DNA from: Halorussus aquaticus
GTDB lineage: Archaea > Halobacteriota > Halobacteria > Halobacteriales > Haladaptataceae
DNA: 64,000 nt
Reading direction: 5' to 3'
Assembly: GCF_024218795.1 (NCBI RefSeq)
Contig: NZ_CP100400.1
Span: 310,001 to 374,000 of the forward strand
Shown: piece after piece, positions 27,338 to 35,498 of the stretch
Layout: every line of letters begins with the position of its first letter
Numbering within the stretch: the stretch's first letter is position 1
Notes under the pieces: model-generated
Databases searched by the model: none
What the model was told of the DNA's origin: nothing
The model's input: only the letters and a program-made list of their open reading frames with translations
Program-made: the position numbers and the translations under genes

Positions 27338-27598
27338 ATGCGACGCCGTACACTTTTGACCACCGTCTGGGCAGGACTCCTCGCGGGATGTAGCGGTCAG
27401 GACGGACGTGAACCGACGCAGACCGAGACCGAGACGACGCACGGATACGGTGGAACGGTAACGACCGAGATAACTACGGCCCGAACTACGGGTGTCCCCG
27501 GCGATACGACGACCCCGGTCGAGTCGTCGGAAACGACCACGTCCGCCTCGGACGAGTACGGCGTTCAGGGGTACGGAACACTCGGATACGGAGGCTGA
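27338..27598 (+). CDS. small Thr-rich lipoprotein
   Basis: 86 residues. The N-terminus is MRRRTLLTTVWAGLLAGC with lipobox LAGC at Cys18, preceded by an RRR-T-L-L Tat-type start. The mature part is almost entirely Thr/Glu/Gly (TETETTHGYGG, then YGVQGYGTLGYGG), with no domain visible. CATTTTTGATAG about 28 nt upstream is the probable TATA. It is followed after 2 nt by the 252-residue protein at 27601, so the two form an operon. Confidence 0.7.
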   Translation: MRRRTLLTTVWAGLLAGCSGQDGREPTQTETETTHGYGGTVTTEITTARTTGVPGDTTTPVESSETTTSASDEYGVQGYGTLGYGG

Positions 27599-27600
27599 CG

Positions 27601-28359
27601 ATGACCGAAAATCACGGCTACAACACGCCCGAAGAAGGGGCGACCGACTGGCACGTTCCGCTGAACGAGAACTTCGAGCGAATCGACGGGGACGTCGAGA
27701 TTCGAGACACGGAGGAGAACCTCTCGGAGTACACCCCGAAGGCCGGGACCAAGTTCCTCGCAACCGACACCGAAAACGAGTATCTCGGCGACGGGTCGGA
27801 GTGGCAGAAACTCGCTACGTCGGGCAAGTCACCGTCGTTCGATTCGGTGGAGACCGGTGAACTCGGGCACGCGACCGGTTCCGGTGCGGCCCGGCGGAAA
27901 CTCCTCGACACCACGTCCGGCAGGAAGATAGACTACGACTCCGGAAAACTCCCGAAGTTCGACGCCTACGAGGTGAACTTCAGCGTCAAAGGAGGTCTCG
28001 ACTGTCGGATAAACAACGAGGGGAACAATCAGGCGTACGAGTACGTGACGAAGACCGGCGAGGACGTGGCTGATTTCCTGAGTGGCGACAGTAGGCGGCC
28101 GACGGGAGTAAGCAAAGAGAAGGCCGGTCGTTGGAACGTACTCGAAGGGACCGGTTCCGGAACACTTCTCGTCCACGGTCCGAACGTGACGAACAGAGAT
28201 GGACTCTTGGAGACGACCGTGACCGTGACTGTGACTCACGGACCTTCCGACACCGTTCTCGAAAGCGGTATCGTCGAAACAGACAACCCTGCCCGGAGCC
28301 TCCAAATCTCGGGCGGGAAGGGGAAACTGAACGTCTACGGCCTCGATTTCGTCAGGTGA
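27601..28359 (+). CDS. hypothetical protein with virus/surface-fibre-type N-terminus
   Basis: 252 residues. The opening YNTPEEGATDWHVPLNENFE then RIDGDVEIRDTEENLSEYTP and GTKFLATDTENEYLGDGSEW is a module I associate with N-termini of haloarchaeal tail-fibre or beta-helix surface proteins. The C-terminal 160 residues are beta-rich (KLPKFDAYEVNFSVKGG, LLVHGPNVTNRDGLLETTVT). There is no signal peptide or TM. It is operonic with the small lipoprotein immediately upstream. No enzymatic motif; function unknown. Confidence 0.65.
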   Translation: MTENHGYNTPEEGATDWHVPLNENFERIDGDVEIRDTEENLSEYTPKAGTKFLATDTENEYLGDGSEWQKLATSGKSPSFDSVETGELGHATGSGAARRKLLDTTSGRKIDYDSGKLPKFDAYEVNFSVKGGLDCRINNEGNNQAYEYVTKTGEDVADFLSGDSRRPTGVSKEKAGRWNVLEGTGSGTLLVHGPNVTNRDGLLETTVTVTVTHGPSDTVLESGIVETDNPARSLQISGGKGKLNVYGLDFVR

Positions 28360-28569
28360 ACGACGGGGGAGTCCGCTGAGACACTCTCGATTCGCCGAAC
28401 CGCAGACGCGTCGCGAATCTCAGCGGCAACGCGACGACGTGCTTGGTTTCGGAGACGGCCGCAACGGTCGAAACCGAACGGAACCGACGGGACTGATGGC
28501 GGTGTTTACGAGGGTTCCCTGAGTGGAGACGACGTACGAGCGGGTCTCCCTGCCCGCACTCTATCCACC

Positions 28570-28902
28570 ATGGCCGTAACTACGAACCCCGAACACGCGA
28601 ACCGCGAAACGACGTTCGACCTACTGAGCAATCCCGTCCGCGAAGCGATTATCTCGGCTCTCCACGAGTCCGAGACCGTCGAGCGGGAACGTCTGGCTGA
28701 GAGGCTGACGACCGACACCGACGAGGGCGCTCGTCGTCGGACCCGCATCGCGCTTCACCACAACCACCTGCCGCGACTGGCCGACGCCGGGTTGCTGGTC
28801 TACGACGGGGAGACGGTGACTGCGACGAGTCGGCTGGAGACCGTCGTCGACCGAGTGGCGGCGCTCGACGAAACCGACGACTCCCTCACGCGAGCCGAAT
28901 AG
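28570..28902 (+). CDS. DUF7344-type winged-helix regulator
   Basis: 110 residues (MAVTTNPEHANRETTFDLLS). FDLLSNPVREAIISALHES, RTRIALHHNHLPRLADAGLL and VTATSRLETVVDRVAALDE match the DUF7344 winged helix seen elsewhere in this window (16172-16567 and 47732-48400). Probable transcription regulator, of standard small size. The stop is 2 nt before a 48-residue zinc-finger ORF. Confidence 0.8.
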   Translation: MAVTTNPEHANRETTFDLLSNPVREAIISALHESETVERERLAERLTTDTDEGARRRTRIALHHNHLPRLADAGLLVYDGETVTATSRLETVVDRVAALDETDDSLTRAE

Positions 28903-28904
28903 CG

Positions 28905-29051
28905 ATGGTCGTTCACGCGCTTCAGTGTACGGAGTGTACCGAGACCAGAATCGGCCGCGACACCGAAGACGGCGTTCGCCCCGTCAAGCGTGCGTGTCCG
29001 AACTGCGGGTCCACGTCGGCTGTGCCCTTGGCGACGACGCGGTCGAACTGA
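28905..29051 (+). CDS. tiny zinc-ribbon protein (48 aa)
   Basis: Manual reading finds ATG at 28905 and TGA ending at 29051. The peptide has CTECTE (CxxC) and CPNCGS (CxxC), 20 residues apart, the arrangement of a treble-clef/zinc-ribbon. It starts 2 nt after the HTH gene stop, implying cotranscription. Haloarchaea encode many such microproteins with two zinc knuckles, often of unknown function. The four cysteines in register are good support for a real gene. Confidence 0.65.
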   Translation: MVVHALQCTECTETRIGRDTEDGVRPVKRACPNCGSTSAVPLATTRSN

Positions 29052-29165
29052 ACGAGGCCGGACGACTCGCCTCGGCGGTGTCACTTCTGGCGGCCGTCCG
29101 AGCGAAAAAGAGTTTCTTCCGGAGAACGGGCCGTAGCGGCAGTTCGGCGAGCGTCTTTCGGCGGA

Positions 29166-30080
29166 CTACTCCGCCCGAAGTGCGAGGACCGAGACCGCTA
29201 TCAGCGCGACGACGCCGGTCGTGAGACCGAACCCGGGGACGCTCCCGGCCTTCGTCGTCGTTGTCGTCGTCTCGTTCGTCGGCGGCGTCCGAACCACGCC
29301 GCTGGCTTCCTTCTCGACCTCGCCGTCGGCGCGAACCTCGATTCTGAACTCCGTCCGGTTCCCCGATTCGGCCTCGAGACCGGTGAAGTCGAACGAAACG
29401 CGGAACCGCCCGTTCTCGGTGACTGTCGTCTCCCCGGACTTCAGGAACTGCGTGCCGTTGGTCGACTTCAGACGGACCTGAACGGGCGTCCCGGGTTCGA
29501 GGTCGATATCGCCGGTGATCGTCTGGTTCACCGCCGGGGCGACCGTGACGCCTCCCCGAACGTCCACCACGTGACCGGCGTACTCGCTGGTGGTAGTCGT
29601 CGCCGGTGCACTGTTCGAGGTAGACTGTGTCGGTTCGGTCACTACGAGCGTCGCGACGTCGCTTGTCTCGTCGAGACTCCCGTTGCCGGGCGCGACTGCG
29701 AGTTCGTAATTGCCCGGGTCGAGGCGTTGGCCGTCGTCGAATTCGGTTTCGCTTCGCACCGTGACCTCGTCGGCGTCGTCGGTGACCGAGAACACACCGC
29801 CGTGCCCCGCTTTCCGAGTGTCGTACCGGAGTGTGACGGTCTGGTCGTCGTTCCCGTCTCGGAGGGTGACGGTCGCGACGTAATTCACCGCCTCGGAGCC
29901 GATTCGAACGGTTGCGGAGTCGGTGTTCGTGACTGTGACCGGGATTTCGACCGTATCGCCAGCGTCGGTAGTGACGTGACTGTGGTCGAACTCGGCACTC
30001 GCCTGTGCGCCGAGTACCGGTGTAGCGGCCGATACGAGGAGGACTGTCGCCAGTATCAGGGCGTGGTATCGTCGTCTCAT
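29166..30080 (-). CDS. PGF-CTERM surface protein with BGTF-like domain
   Basis: 304 residues. A signal peptide (residues 6-25, HALILATVLLVSAATPVLG) precedes an N-terminal beta domain, FDHSHVTTDAGDTVEIPVTV to ELAVAPGNGSL, of the type found in haloarchaeal surface glycoproteins. A second Ig-like domain follows from VVDVRGGVTVAPAVNQTITG, then a Thr-rich linker. The ending SVPGFGLTTGVVALIAVSVL is a PGF-CTERM sorting signal for archaeosortase A. Glycosylation sequons are present. Probably an S-layer-associated protein. Confidence 0.8.
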   Translation of the reverse strand: MRRRYHALILATVLLVSAATPVLGAQASAEFDHSHVTTDAGDTVEIPVTVTNTDSATVRIGSEAVNYVATVTLRDGNDDQTVTLRYDTRKAGHGGVFSVTDDADEVTVRSETEFDDGQRLDPGNYELAVAPGNGSLDETSDVATLVVTEPTQSTSNSAPATTTTSEYAGHVVDVRGGVTVAPAVNQTITGDIDLEPGTPVQVRLKSTNGTQFLKSGETTVTENGRFRVSFDFTGLEAESGNRTEFRIEVRADGEVEKEASGVVRTPPTNETTTTTTKAGSVPGFGLTTGVVALIAVSVLALRAE

Positions 30081-30103
30081 CCCTCGTCGAGACGGTTCGA
30101 CCC

Positions 30104-30143
30104 CGGAATAAAAACCCGTTACGTATCCTACAATACGGGTTTT
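30104..30143 (-). promoter_or_regulatory. TATA box flanked by a 9-bp perfect dyad
   Basis: AAAACCCGT (30111-30119) and ACGGGTTTT (30135-30143) are perfect inverted arms 15 nt apart. On the minus strand, the arm nearer the gene merges with GGTTTTTATTCC, a TATA-like element about 28 nt from the ATG at 30080, so the mRNA would be leaderless. A regulator bound here would compete with TBP/TFB or assist them. Confidence 0.5.
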
Positions 30144-30221
30144 AGTGTCCGATAATTAGTGACGGAATCGACGGGTTATCGCCGAGAGCAGAAGCTAATG
30201 GTCGAAACAGAATCGTGAAAA

Positions 30222-30371
30222 TGCCCGGGGAGGGCTCCGAACCCTCGATCTCCGCATGACCCAGGTACGAGGCTCGGCGGGCCCCTTGGGCATGGGAGGC
30301 TTCCAAGGCCTGAGCACCGAATCTCAGTAACCCTATGAGTGCGGCGCTATGTCCAGCTAAGCCACCCGGGC
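30222..30371 (-). tRNA. elongator tRNA-Met (CAT) with 76-nt intron
   Basis: The acceptor stem GCCCGGG pairs with CCCGGGC, then discriminator A; the T-loop is GTTCGGAGC. The anticodon stem CCGCA/TGCGG encloses CTCATAA once the insert is removed, giving anticodon CAT. The intron (30258-30333) sits between positions 37 and 38, the standard archaeal site cut by EndA at a bulge-helix-bulge. The 74-nt mature tRNA lacks the initiator-type GGG/CCC anticodon stem, so it is elongator Met. An intron here is known in other haloarchaea. Confidence 0.93.
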
Positions 30372-30397
30372 TCGGTTTCGAGTAGGGCGGTTCTACT

Positions 30398-30405
30398 CTT
30401 TAAAG
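30398..30405 (-). promoter_or_regulatory. candidate TATA box of tRNA-Met
   Basis: Palindromic CTTTAAAG lies about 30 nt upstream of the tRNA 5' end at 30371, the expected position for a promoter giving a very short leader. The remaining gap to 30605 holds no gene that I can support. Confidence 0.5.
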
Positions 30406-30605
30406 TTCTCATCTCGAACGGGTTCGCCACACCGAAGCACGGAGGTTCCCGCGGTCGGCGGGAACTTCGGCGGCAGGGCGACGAACCCACGACGACGAAC
30501 GGTTGACCGACCGTCGCGCTCGCGGACTGAGGCGTGTCACACCGCGTGAATAAACCGCGACACTCACCCGGCGGATTTAAGCCGGGGGGATAATCATACC
30601 TGAGC

Positions 30606-31913
30606 ATGAACGTTCCCGGAATCGTACAGTCCCGACTCGACGGCGAACAGGTCGCGGCGAAGGTGTCCCTCGGCGGTGAGGACGGTCTCTACGTGACCCG
30701 CACGCGGACCCTCATCTACCGCGCCGACGGACTCCTGAGCGACGAGTCCGTCGAGGAGTACCCGCACGAGGCCGAGCGAATCGAAATCTCGGAGGGACGA
30801 CGGAAGTCGTCGGTCGAACTCGATTACGGTATCGACGGCGAGGAGAAGTTCAAGGTGCCGAGCAACCGACTCTACGAGGCGCTCCACCCCGTGCTGGCGG
30901 GCGTGCTGAACGCCGCGGACGTGACCGGCCCGGACGAGACGGTCAAGCAGACGTACCAGTTCAGCGAACTCACGCTAGTCATCACCAGCGAACGCGTCGT
31001 CAAGCACGTCGGCGCGGCGGTCTGGGACCAGGACTACGAGGAGTTCCACTTCGACGACGTGACTGCCCTCGACGTGGAGAAAGGCAGCGTCTCCTCCCAG
31101 ATTATCATCGAGAGCGCCGGACGGCCCCAGCGCATCAAGACCCCGAGCGACCAGACCCGAGAGGTCCGCGAGCGCATCGAGCGCGCACTGCTCGAACACC
31201 ACGACAAGGGTTCGTACGAGGAGTTCGCCCGGGAACACGCCGACCCGGACGACCACGCCGAGGCCGAGGGCGAGGGCGAGCAGTCCGCCGAGACCGAGTC
31301 CGCGAGCGACGGTGACGCCGACCCGCTGGCCGGTGGCGGCGTCGCTCCCATCGACGCCAACCCGCCGGAACTCGACGACGACGGTGCGATTATCGAGAAC
31401 GAGGAGAGCGTGGCGACGGCCGAGCGTGACGACGAGGACGCGGTGAGCGCCGCCGAGGCGAGCGACGCCGCGGCGAAGGCCGCCGCAGCGAGCGCGAACG
31501 CGTCGGAACCCGCTGCGGGTGCCGACGCCGGTTCGACCGACACGCAGACCGACGATAGCGCGTCTGCGGCCGACGGCCCCACGCACTCGGTGGACACCGA
31601 CGACGTGGCTCTGACCGACGACCCCGCCGACGCGAACGGGACCGCCACCGCGACGACAACCGGCGACACGACCGAGAACGGCGAGTCGGACGGGGAGGCT
31701 GACCGCGACGCGACAGTTGGCTCGGACGACGTGAGTGACTCGGAGGGCTTCGCCGACTCCGGCTTCGAACCGGCGAGTTCGGAGACCGAGCGCGACACCA
31801 CCGAGGAGCAACTGGCGGCGCTGACCGAGGCGGTCCAGCGCCAGAACGAACTGCTCGCCGAACAGCAGCGGACGCTCGAGACGCTCATCGAGGAACTCAG
31901 TCGCGGTCGGTGA
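30606..31913 (+). CDS. DUF7115-like protein: two PH-like modules, acidic linker, coiled coil
   Basis: 435 residues (MNVPGIVQSRLDGEQVAAKV). Residues 1-100 and 105-205 look like two PH/GRAM-like beta domains, the first with LYVTRTRTLIYRADGLLSDE, the second with LTLVITSERVVKHVGAAVWD and FDDVTALDVEKGSVSSQI. Residues 210-380 are a low-complexity Glu/Asp/Ala/Ser linker. The last 40 residues form a coiled coil (LTEAVQRQNELLAEQQRTLE). No enzymatic motif. The architecture suggests a scaffolding protein that oligomerises. AAGCCGGGGGGATAATC upstream includes a promoter-like A/T patch. Confidence 0.75.
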   Translation: MNVPGIVQSRLDGEQVAAKVSLGGEDGLYVTRTRTLIYRADGLLSDESVEEYPHEAERIEISEGRRKSSVELDYGIDGEEKFKVPSNRLYEALHPVLAGVLNAADVTGPDETVKQTYQFSELTLVITSERVVKHVGAAVWDQDYEEFHFDDVTALDVEKGSVSSQIIIESAGRPQRIKTPSDQTREVRERIERALLEHHDKGSYEEFAREHADPDDHAEAEGEGEQSAETESASDGDADPLAGGGVAPIDANPPELDDDGAIIENEESVATAERDDEDAVSAAEASDAAAKAAAASANASEPAAGADAGSTDTQTDDSASAADGPTHSVDTDDVALTDDPADANGTATATTTGDTTENGESDGEADRDATVGSDDVSDSEGFADSGFEPASSETERDTTEEQLAALTEAVQRQNELLAEQQRTLETLIEELSRGR

Positions 31914-31942
31914 GCGCGGGTCGGACTTCTCGCCTCGGACGC

Positions 31943-32368
31943 TCAGTCCCGACCGGTGACCTTCCGGATGCACTCCGGGCCGAACGCGCCGTGTTCTCCT
32001 GCATCGAGTTTGATGAAGTACCCCGTCGAGATGCCCGCACCGCAGCGCCGACACGAGAACTCGCCCTCCTTGGTGACGACCTCGCTCTGGAAACTGACGT
32101 ACCCGCCGCCGGTGGTCTTCACGATACCGTCCTCGCGCTCGATGAAGCCCCGCTTCTCGGCCTCGTCCAGAATCTTCCGCGTGGTCGCGGGGTGCGTGGT
32201 GACGGTCTCGATTCGGTCCACGGCCTCGGCGACCGATAGCTCGGGGTGTTCGAGCTTCGAGAGGAGTTCGACGCCGACCTCCACGGGGTCGGCGTCTCCG
32301 TTCTCGCGGTCCGCGTCGCTGTCGGAGTCGCCGGGCGCGGCGTCCTCGCCTGCGGCGTCGTCGGCCAT
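31943..32368 (-). CDS. DUF5830-like protein: winged helix plus zinc-binding C-terminus
   Basis: 141 residues from the ATG at 32368 (MADDAAGEDAAPGDSDSDAD). An acidic N-terminal tail is followed by a winged-helix-like segment, VELLSKLEHPELSVAEAVDR and TTRKILDEAEKRGFIERED, then a small Cys-containing domain with FSCRRCGAGIS and a later FGPECIRKVTGRD. It resembles haloarchaeal DUF5830 proteins. The frame extends upstream only as an Arg/Gly-rich shadow. It is convergent with the coiled-coil protein gene, 29 nt away. Confidence 0.75.
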   Translation of the reverse strand: MADDAAGEDAAPGDSDSDADRENGDADPVEVGVELLSKLEHPELSVAEAVDRIETVTTHPATTRKILDEAEKRGFIEREDGIVKTTGGGYVSFQSEVVTKEGEFSCRRCGAGISTGYFIKLDAGEHGAFGPECIRKVTGRD

Positions 32369-32508
32369 CGCTTCGGAGTCGTCCGCGAGACGGATTAAAG
32401 GTTGCGCGAGACGGGGACCGACCCCGACGGCGTCGAACGCCGATTCCGGCCGAAACCCGCGGTCCGACCCAAAAAGAGGATACCCGCCGAACGAAAACCC
32501 ACGGAGCG

Positions 32509-33156
32509 ATGACCGCCGTCCCGCGCCGTCAAGTGGCCGGACTCGCCCTCCTCGCCGTCGCCGCGGCCGCGAGCGTCCTCGCCGGACCGGACTACCTTCT
32601 GGCAACCGCCCGACGACTCGCCGACCGGCCGGTCCGCTTCGGCGTCCTGCTCGTGGGCGTCTATCTCGTCCGACCGCTGTTCGCGTGGCCGACCACGCTC
32701 GTGGCCGTCCTCGCGGGGTACGCCTACGGTCCCGTCGTCGGCTTTCCCGTCGCGCTCGCCGGGACGACCGCGAGCGCGCTGGTGCCGTTTCTCGTCGCGC
32801 GCTACCTCGGCGCGGGGTCGGGACTGGTCGCGCGCCTCGGCGACTCCGGCGAGCGGTTCTTCGCCGCGACGGGCGACCTTCGCGGGATGGTGGCCTCCCG
32901 ACTCGCGCCCGCGCCCTCCGACCCCGTCTCGGCCGCGGCGGGTCTCTCCGGGGTCTCCACCGGTGCGTTCGTCGTCGGGACGGCCGTCGGCGAGATTCCG
33001 TGGACCGTCGCGGCCGTGCTGGCGGGGAGTTCGCTCGACGGCCTCTCGACCACCGGCCTGACAGCGGTGAGTTGGGAACTCGTCGCCGCGGCGGCCGCGG
33101 TGGCGGTCGCGCTCCTCGCCGGTCCGGCCTACCGCGCCGTGAGCGCCCGGCGGTAG
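32509..33156 (+). CDS. TVP38/TMEM64-family membrane protein
   Basis: 215 residues with about six hydrophobic segments. The SNARE-associated/VTT landmark lies at about 55-110: RPLFAWPTTLVAVLAGYAYG, then GFPVALAGTTASALVPFLVA and RYLG, followed by MVASRLAPAPSDPVSAAAGL and FVVGTAVGEIPWTVAAVLAG. DedA/TVP38 proteins are implicated in lipid scrambling and membrane homeostasis. GC content is very high (over 70%), consistent with its neighbours. Monocistronic. Confidence 0.85.
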   Translation: MTAVPRRQVAGLALLAVAAAASVLAGPDYLLATARRLADRPVRFGVLLVGVYLVRPLFAWPTTLVAVLAGYAYGPVVGFPVALAGTTASALVPFLVARYLGAGSGLVARLGDSGERFFAATGDLRGMVASRLAPAPSDPVSAAAGLSGVSTGAFVVGTAVGEIPWTVAAVLAGSSLDGLSTTGLTAVSWELVAAAAAVAVALLAGPAYRAVSARR

Positions 33157-33302
33157 GTCGGCCGCGACCGTCGGGTCGTTACCGCCGAAGGTGAGACCGC
33201 GCCGAACTCGGAACGAAATTGGAACGGAGTCGGAACGGACCCAGAACGAAGTGGGCGAGAGTCCGAAAAACTCCTTTTAGGATAGCTCTCGCGGGTAGAA
33301 CC

Positions 33303-33890
33303 ATGCGATTCGCAACACCGGTTACGCTGGCGCTGGTCGTGCTGACAGTCTTCGTCGCACCGATTACGGCTCAAGAGACGGTGGCCGAGTGCGGCCCGAC
33401 GACCGACGACGGGATGATGGCCAACGAGACGATGGGTGAGACGACCGAAACGATGGAGACGACCGAGACGATGGGTGAGACGACCGAAACGATGGAGACG
33501 ACCGAGACGATGGGCGGCGATTCGACGAACGACTCCATGGGCGAAACGACCGAGTCGATGGACGACGAGTCGATGGACGAGATGTCGAACGAGACCACCA
33601 CGGAGTCCATGGCCGGTTCGACGAACGGCACCACGACTGGGATGACGGACGACTCGACGAGCGAGACGACCGCCTGTTCGGACGAGTCGATGGGCGGCGA
33701 TTCGATGGCGGACGACACCACGGAGATGGACGACTCCATGGCCGACGAAACCACGGAGATGGACGACTCGATGAACGACACGACCGGCGAACCCGCGAAC
33801 GGGTCGAGCGCGTTCGCGCCCGGGTTCGGAATCGGGGCGGCAATCGCCGCACTGGCGGCGGCGCTGTACGTCGCGCGGGGGCGACCGTGA
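33303..33890 (+). CDS. Met/Thr/Asp-rich repeat surface protein with PGF-CTERM-like end
   Basis: 195 residues from the ATG at 33303. The signal peptide is TLALVVLTVFVAPITAQ. The mature part is low-complexity with regularly spaced Met: repeats of ETTETM, then DESMDEMSNETTTESM, EMDDSMADETTEMDDSM. Two Cys flank it (AECGPTT and TTACSDE). The C-terminus SSAFAPGFGIGAAIAALAAA plus Arg is a PGF-CTERM-like sorting signal. The Met/Asp pattern suggests copper or other metal binding (inference). The stop overlaps the GTG of the molybdopterin enzyme by 4 nt. Confidence 0.75.
   Translation: MRFATPVTLALVVLTVFVAPITAQETVAECGPTTDDGMMANETMGETTETMETTETMGETTETMETTETMGGDSTNDSMGETTESMDDESMDEMSNETTTESMAGSTNGTTTGMTDDSTSETTACSDESMGGDSMADDTTEMDDSMADETTEMDDSMNDTTGEPANGSSAFAPGFGIGAAIAALAAALYVARGRP
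33431..33508 (+). repeat. two perfect tandem copies of a 39-bp unit
   Basis: The 39-bp unit at 33431-33469 is repeated without change at 33470-33508 and encodes 13 residues (roughly TMGETTETMETTE, frame-dependent). A partial third unit follows. Two identical copies indicate recent slippage or unequal recombination within the gene. Confidence 0.9.
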
Positions 33891-35461
33891 CTGACGGACC
33901 CGGCGAGTCGGCGAACCGCTCGGACACGCCTGCCGAGGATAGCGACCGCCCCCTGCTCGAATCGGCCGTGGTCGCCGCCTCGGCGGGCGTCGCGGCCGTC
34001 GGCGGGTCGTACGCCGCGGTGGGTTTCACGCCCGCGTTCGTCGCCGCGCCGGTGAGCGACTTCGTCGTCGCTTCGACGCCCGACGCGGTAATCACGTGGT
34101 CTATCCAGACCCTCGGCAACCTCGGGAGCCAACTCGGATTCCTGTTGGCGCTCGCGCTCACGGTGGGACTGTTCGCCCTGACGAGCGCGGTCGGAATCGC
34201 GCTCGCCGCCCGGTTCGAGGTCCCGGCGTCGCCGGTCGTCGCCGTGGCCGGTGTCGCCGCGGCGCTGGCGCTCACGGGGGCGGCCGCCTCCACGCTGGCC
34301 GCGGGCGCGAGCGCGGGTCTCGTCGCGGGTCTCGCGTCGGTCGGCGGTGGCGCGAACCGGTCCGATTCGACCGTCCCCGGAGCACCCCGGCGGCGCGTCC
34401 TTCAGGCCCTCGCGGGTGCGTTCGCGGTCGGCGGGACGGGTGCGGTCCTCGGGTCCGGCCGAGGCGACGAGATTCCGGCCCCGGACGACGGGTCGGTCTC
34501 GGCCGACGTGGAGTCGCTCCTCGGCGAGGCCGAGGGACGGTCGCTCGACGTGGAGGGCATCGAACCGCTCGTCAGCGAACAGTTCTATCAAGTGGACATC
34601 AACAACGTGGACCCTACGGTGGACCGCGAGAACTGGACGCTGCGCGTGACCGGTGCTGTCGAGGAGGACGTGGAGTTCGGCTACGACGAAATCGCGGGGA
34701 TGTCCGAGTCGGTCGAACACCGGTTCGTCACCCTGCGGTGCGTCGGCGAGGGACTGAACGGCAAGAAGATGGACACCGCGCTCTGGACCGGCGTGCCGGT
34801 GACCGACCTGCTCGACGCGGCCGGTATCGACACCTCGGGCAACTGCTGTGTCATGCTCCGGGCCGCCGACGATTACTTCGAGGAGTTCCCGCTGTCGGCC
34901 CTCCGGAACGGTTTCTTGGCCTTCGAGATGAACGGCCGGAGACTCCCCCGCAGTCACGGCTACCCCGTGCGAGCGCTGATTCCGGGCCACTGGGGCGAGA
35001 TAAACGTCAAGTGGCTCACCGAAATCGAGGTGCTGGAACGGGAGGCGAAGGGCTACTGGGAGAAGCGCGGGTGGCACGGCACCGGCCCGGTCAACACCGT
35101 CGCCAAACTCCACGCCGTCAACCACCTCGACGGGGGCGAGATTCAGGTCGGCGGGCACGCCTACGCGGGCACGCGGGGGATTCGGAAGGTCGAGGTCTCC
35201 ACCGACGGCGGCGCGTCGTGGAGCGAAGCGACTCTCTCGGACCCGCTCCCCGCGGGCACCGGCGAGCGGGGTCCGTCGGGCGGGCGGGCGGAATCGGCCG
35301 AGGACGCGTGGCGACAGTGGGAGTACACCTACGAGGCCGCGGCCCCGCACGAGGTGGTCGTGCGCGCGACCGACGGCGAGGGGACCCTCCAACCGAGCGA
35401 GGAGAGCGAGTCGTTCCCCAGCGGCCCGACCGGATGGGTCTCCAGACGCGTCGAGCCGTAA
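33887..35461 (+). CDS. membrane-bound molybdopterin oxidoreductase (sulfite oxidase family)
   Basis: 524 residues, GTG start inside the preceding stop. About 160 N-terminal residues carry three to four membrane spans (VVAASAGVAAVGGSYAAVGF; SQLGFLLALALTVGLFALTS; SPVVAVAGVAAALALTGAAA). The sulfite-oxidase Moco domain follows from about residue 240: YQVDINNVDPTVDRENWTLR, then HRFVTLRCVGEGLNGKKMDT with Cys285 as the expected Mo ligand, and SHGYPVRALIPGHWGEINVK. A C-terminal dimerisation Ig-like domain (GGEIQVGGHAYAGTRGIRKV) completes it. It likely faces outward. Substrate unknown. Confidence 0.9.
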   Translation: MTDGPGESANRSDTPAEDSDRPLLESAVVAASAGVAAVGGSYAAVGFTPAFVAAPVSDFVVASTPDAVITWSIQTLGNLGSQLGFLLALALTVGLFALTSAVGIALAARFEVPASPVVAVAGVAAALALTGAAASTLAAGASAGLVAGLASVGGGANRSDSTVPGAPRRRVLQALAGAFAVGGTGAVLGSGRGDEIPAPDDGSVSADVESLLGEAEGRSLDVEGIEPLVSEQFYQVDINNVDPTVDRENWTLRVTGAVEEDVEFGYDEIAGMSESVEHRFVTLRCVGEGLNGKKMDTALWTGVPVTDLLDAAGIDTSGNCCVMLRAADDYFEEFPLSALRNGFLAFEMNGRRLPRSHGYPVRALIPGHWGEINVKWLTEIEVLEREAKGYWEKRGWHGTGPVNTVAKLHAVNHLDGGEIQVGGHAYAGTRGIRKVEVSTDGGASWSEATLSDPLPAGTGERGPSGGRAESAEDAWRQWEYTYEAAAPHEVVVRATDGEGTLQPSEESESFPSGPTGWVSRRVEP

Positions 35462-35498
35462 GTATAAGGGCCGTGACTGATAACCGAGGGACAGCGCG

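Noticed and set aside
30258..30333. C/D-box guide RNA within the tRNA-Met intron
   Set aside because: A CTGA-like D box is present but no RTGATGA C box pairs with it.
31956..33194. 412-codon frame overlapping the DUF5830-like and TVP38-like genes
   Set aside because: The C-terminal half is an Arg/Gly shadow of the membrane protein in another frame; no motif.
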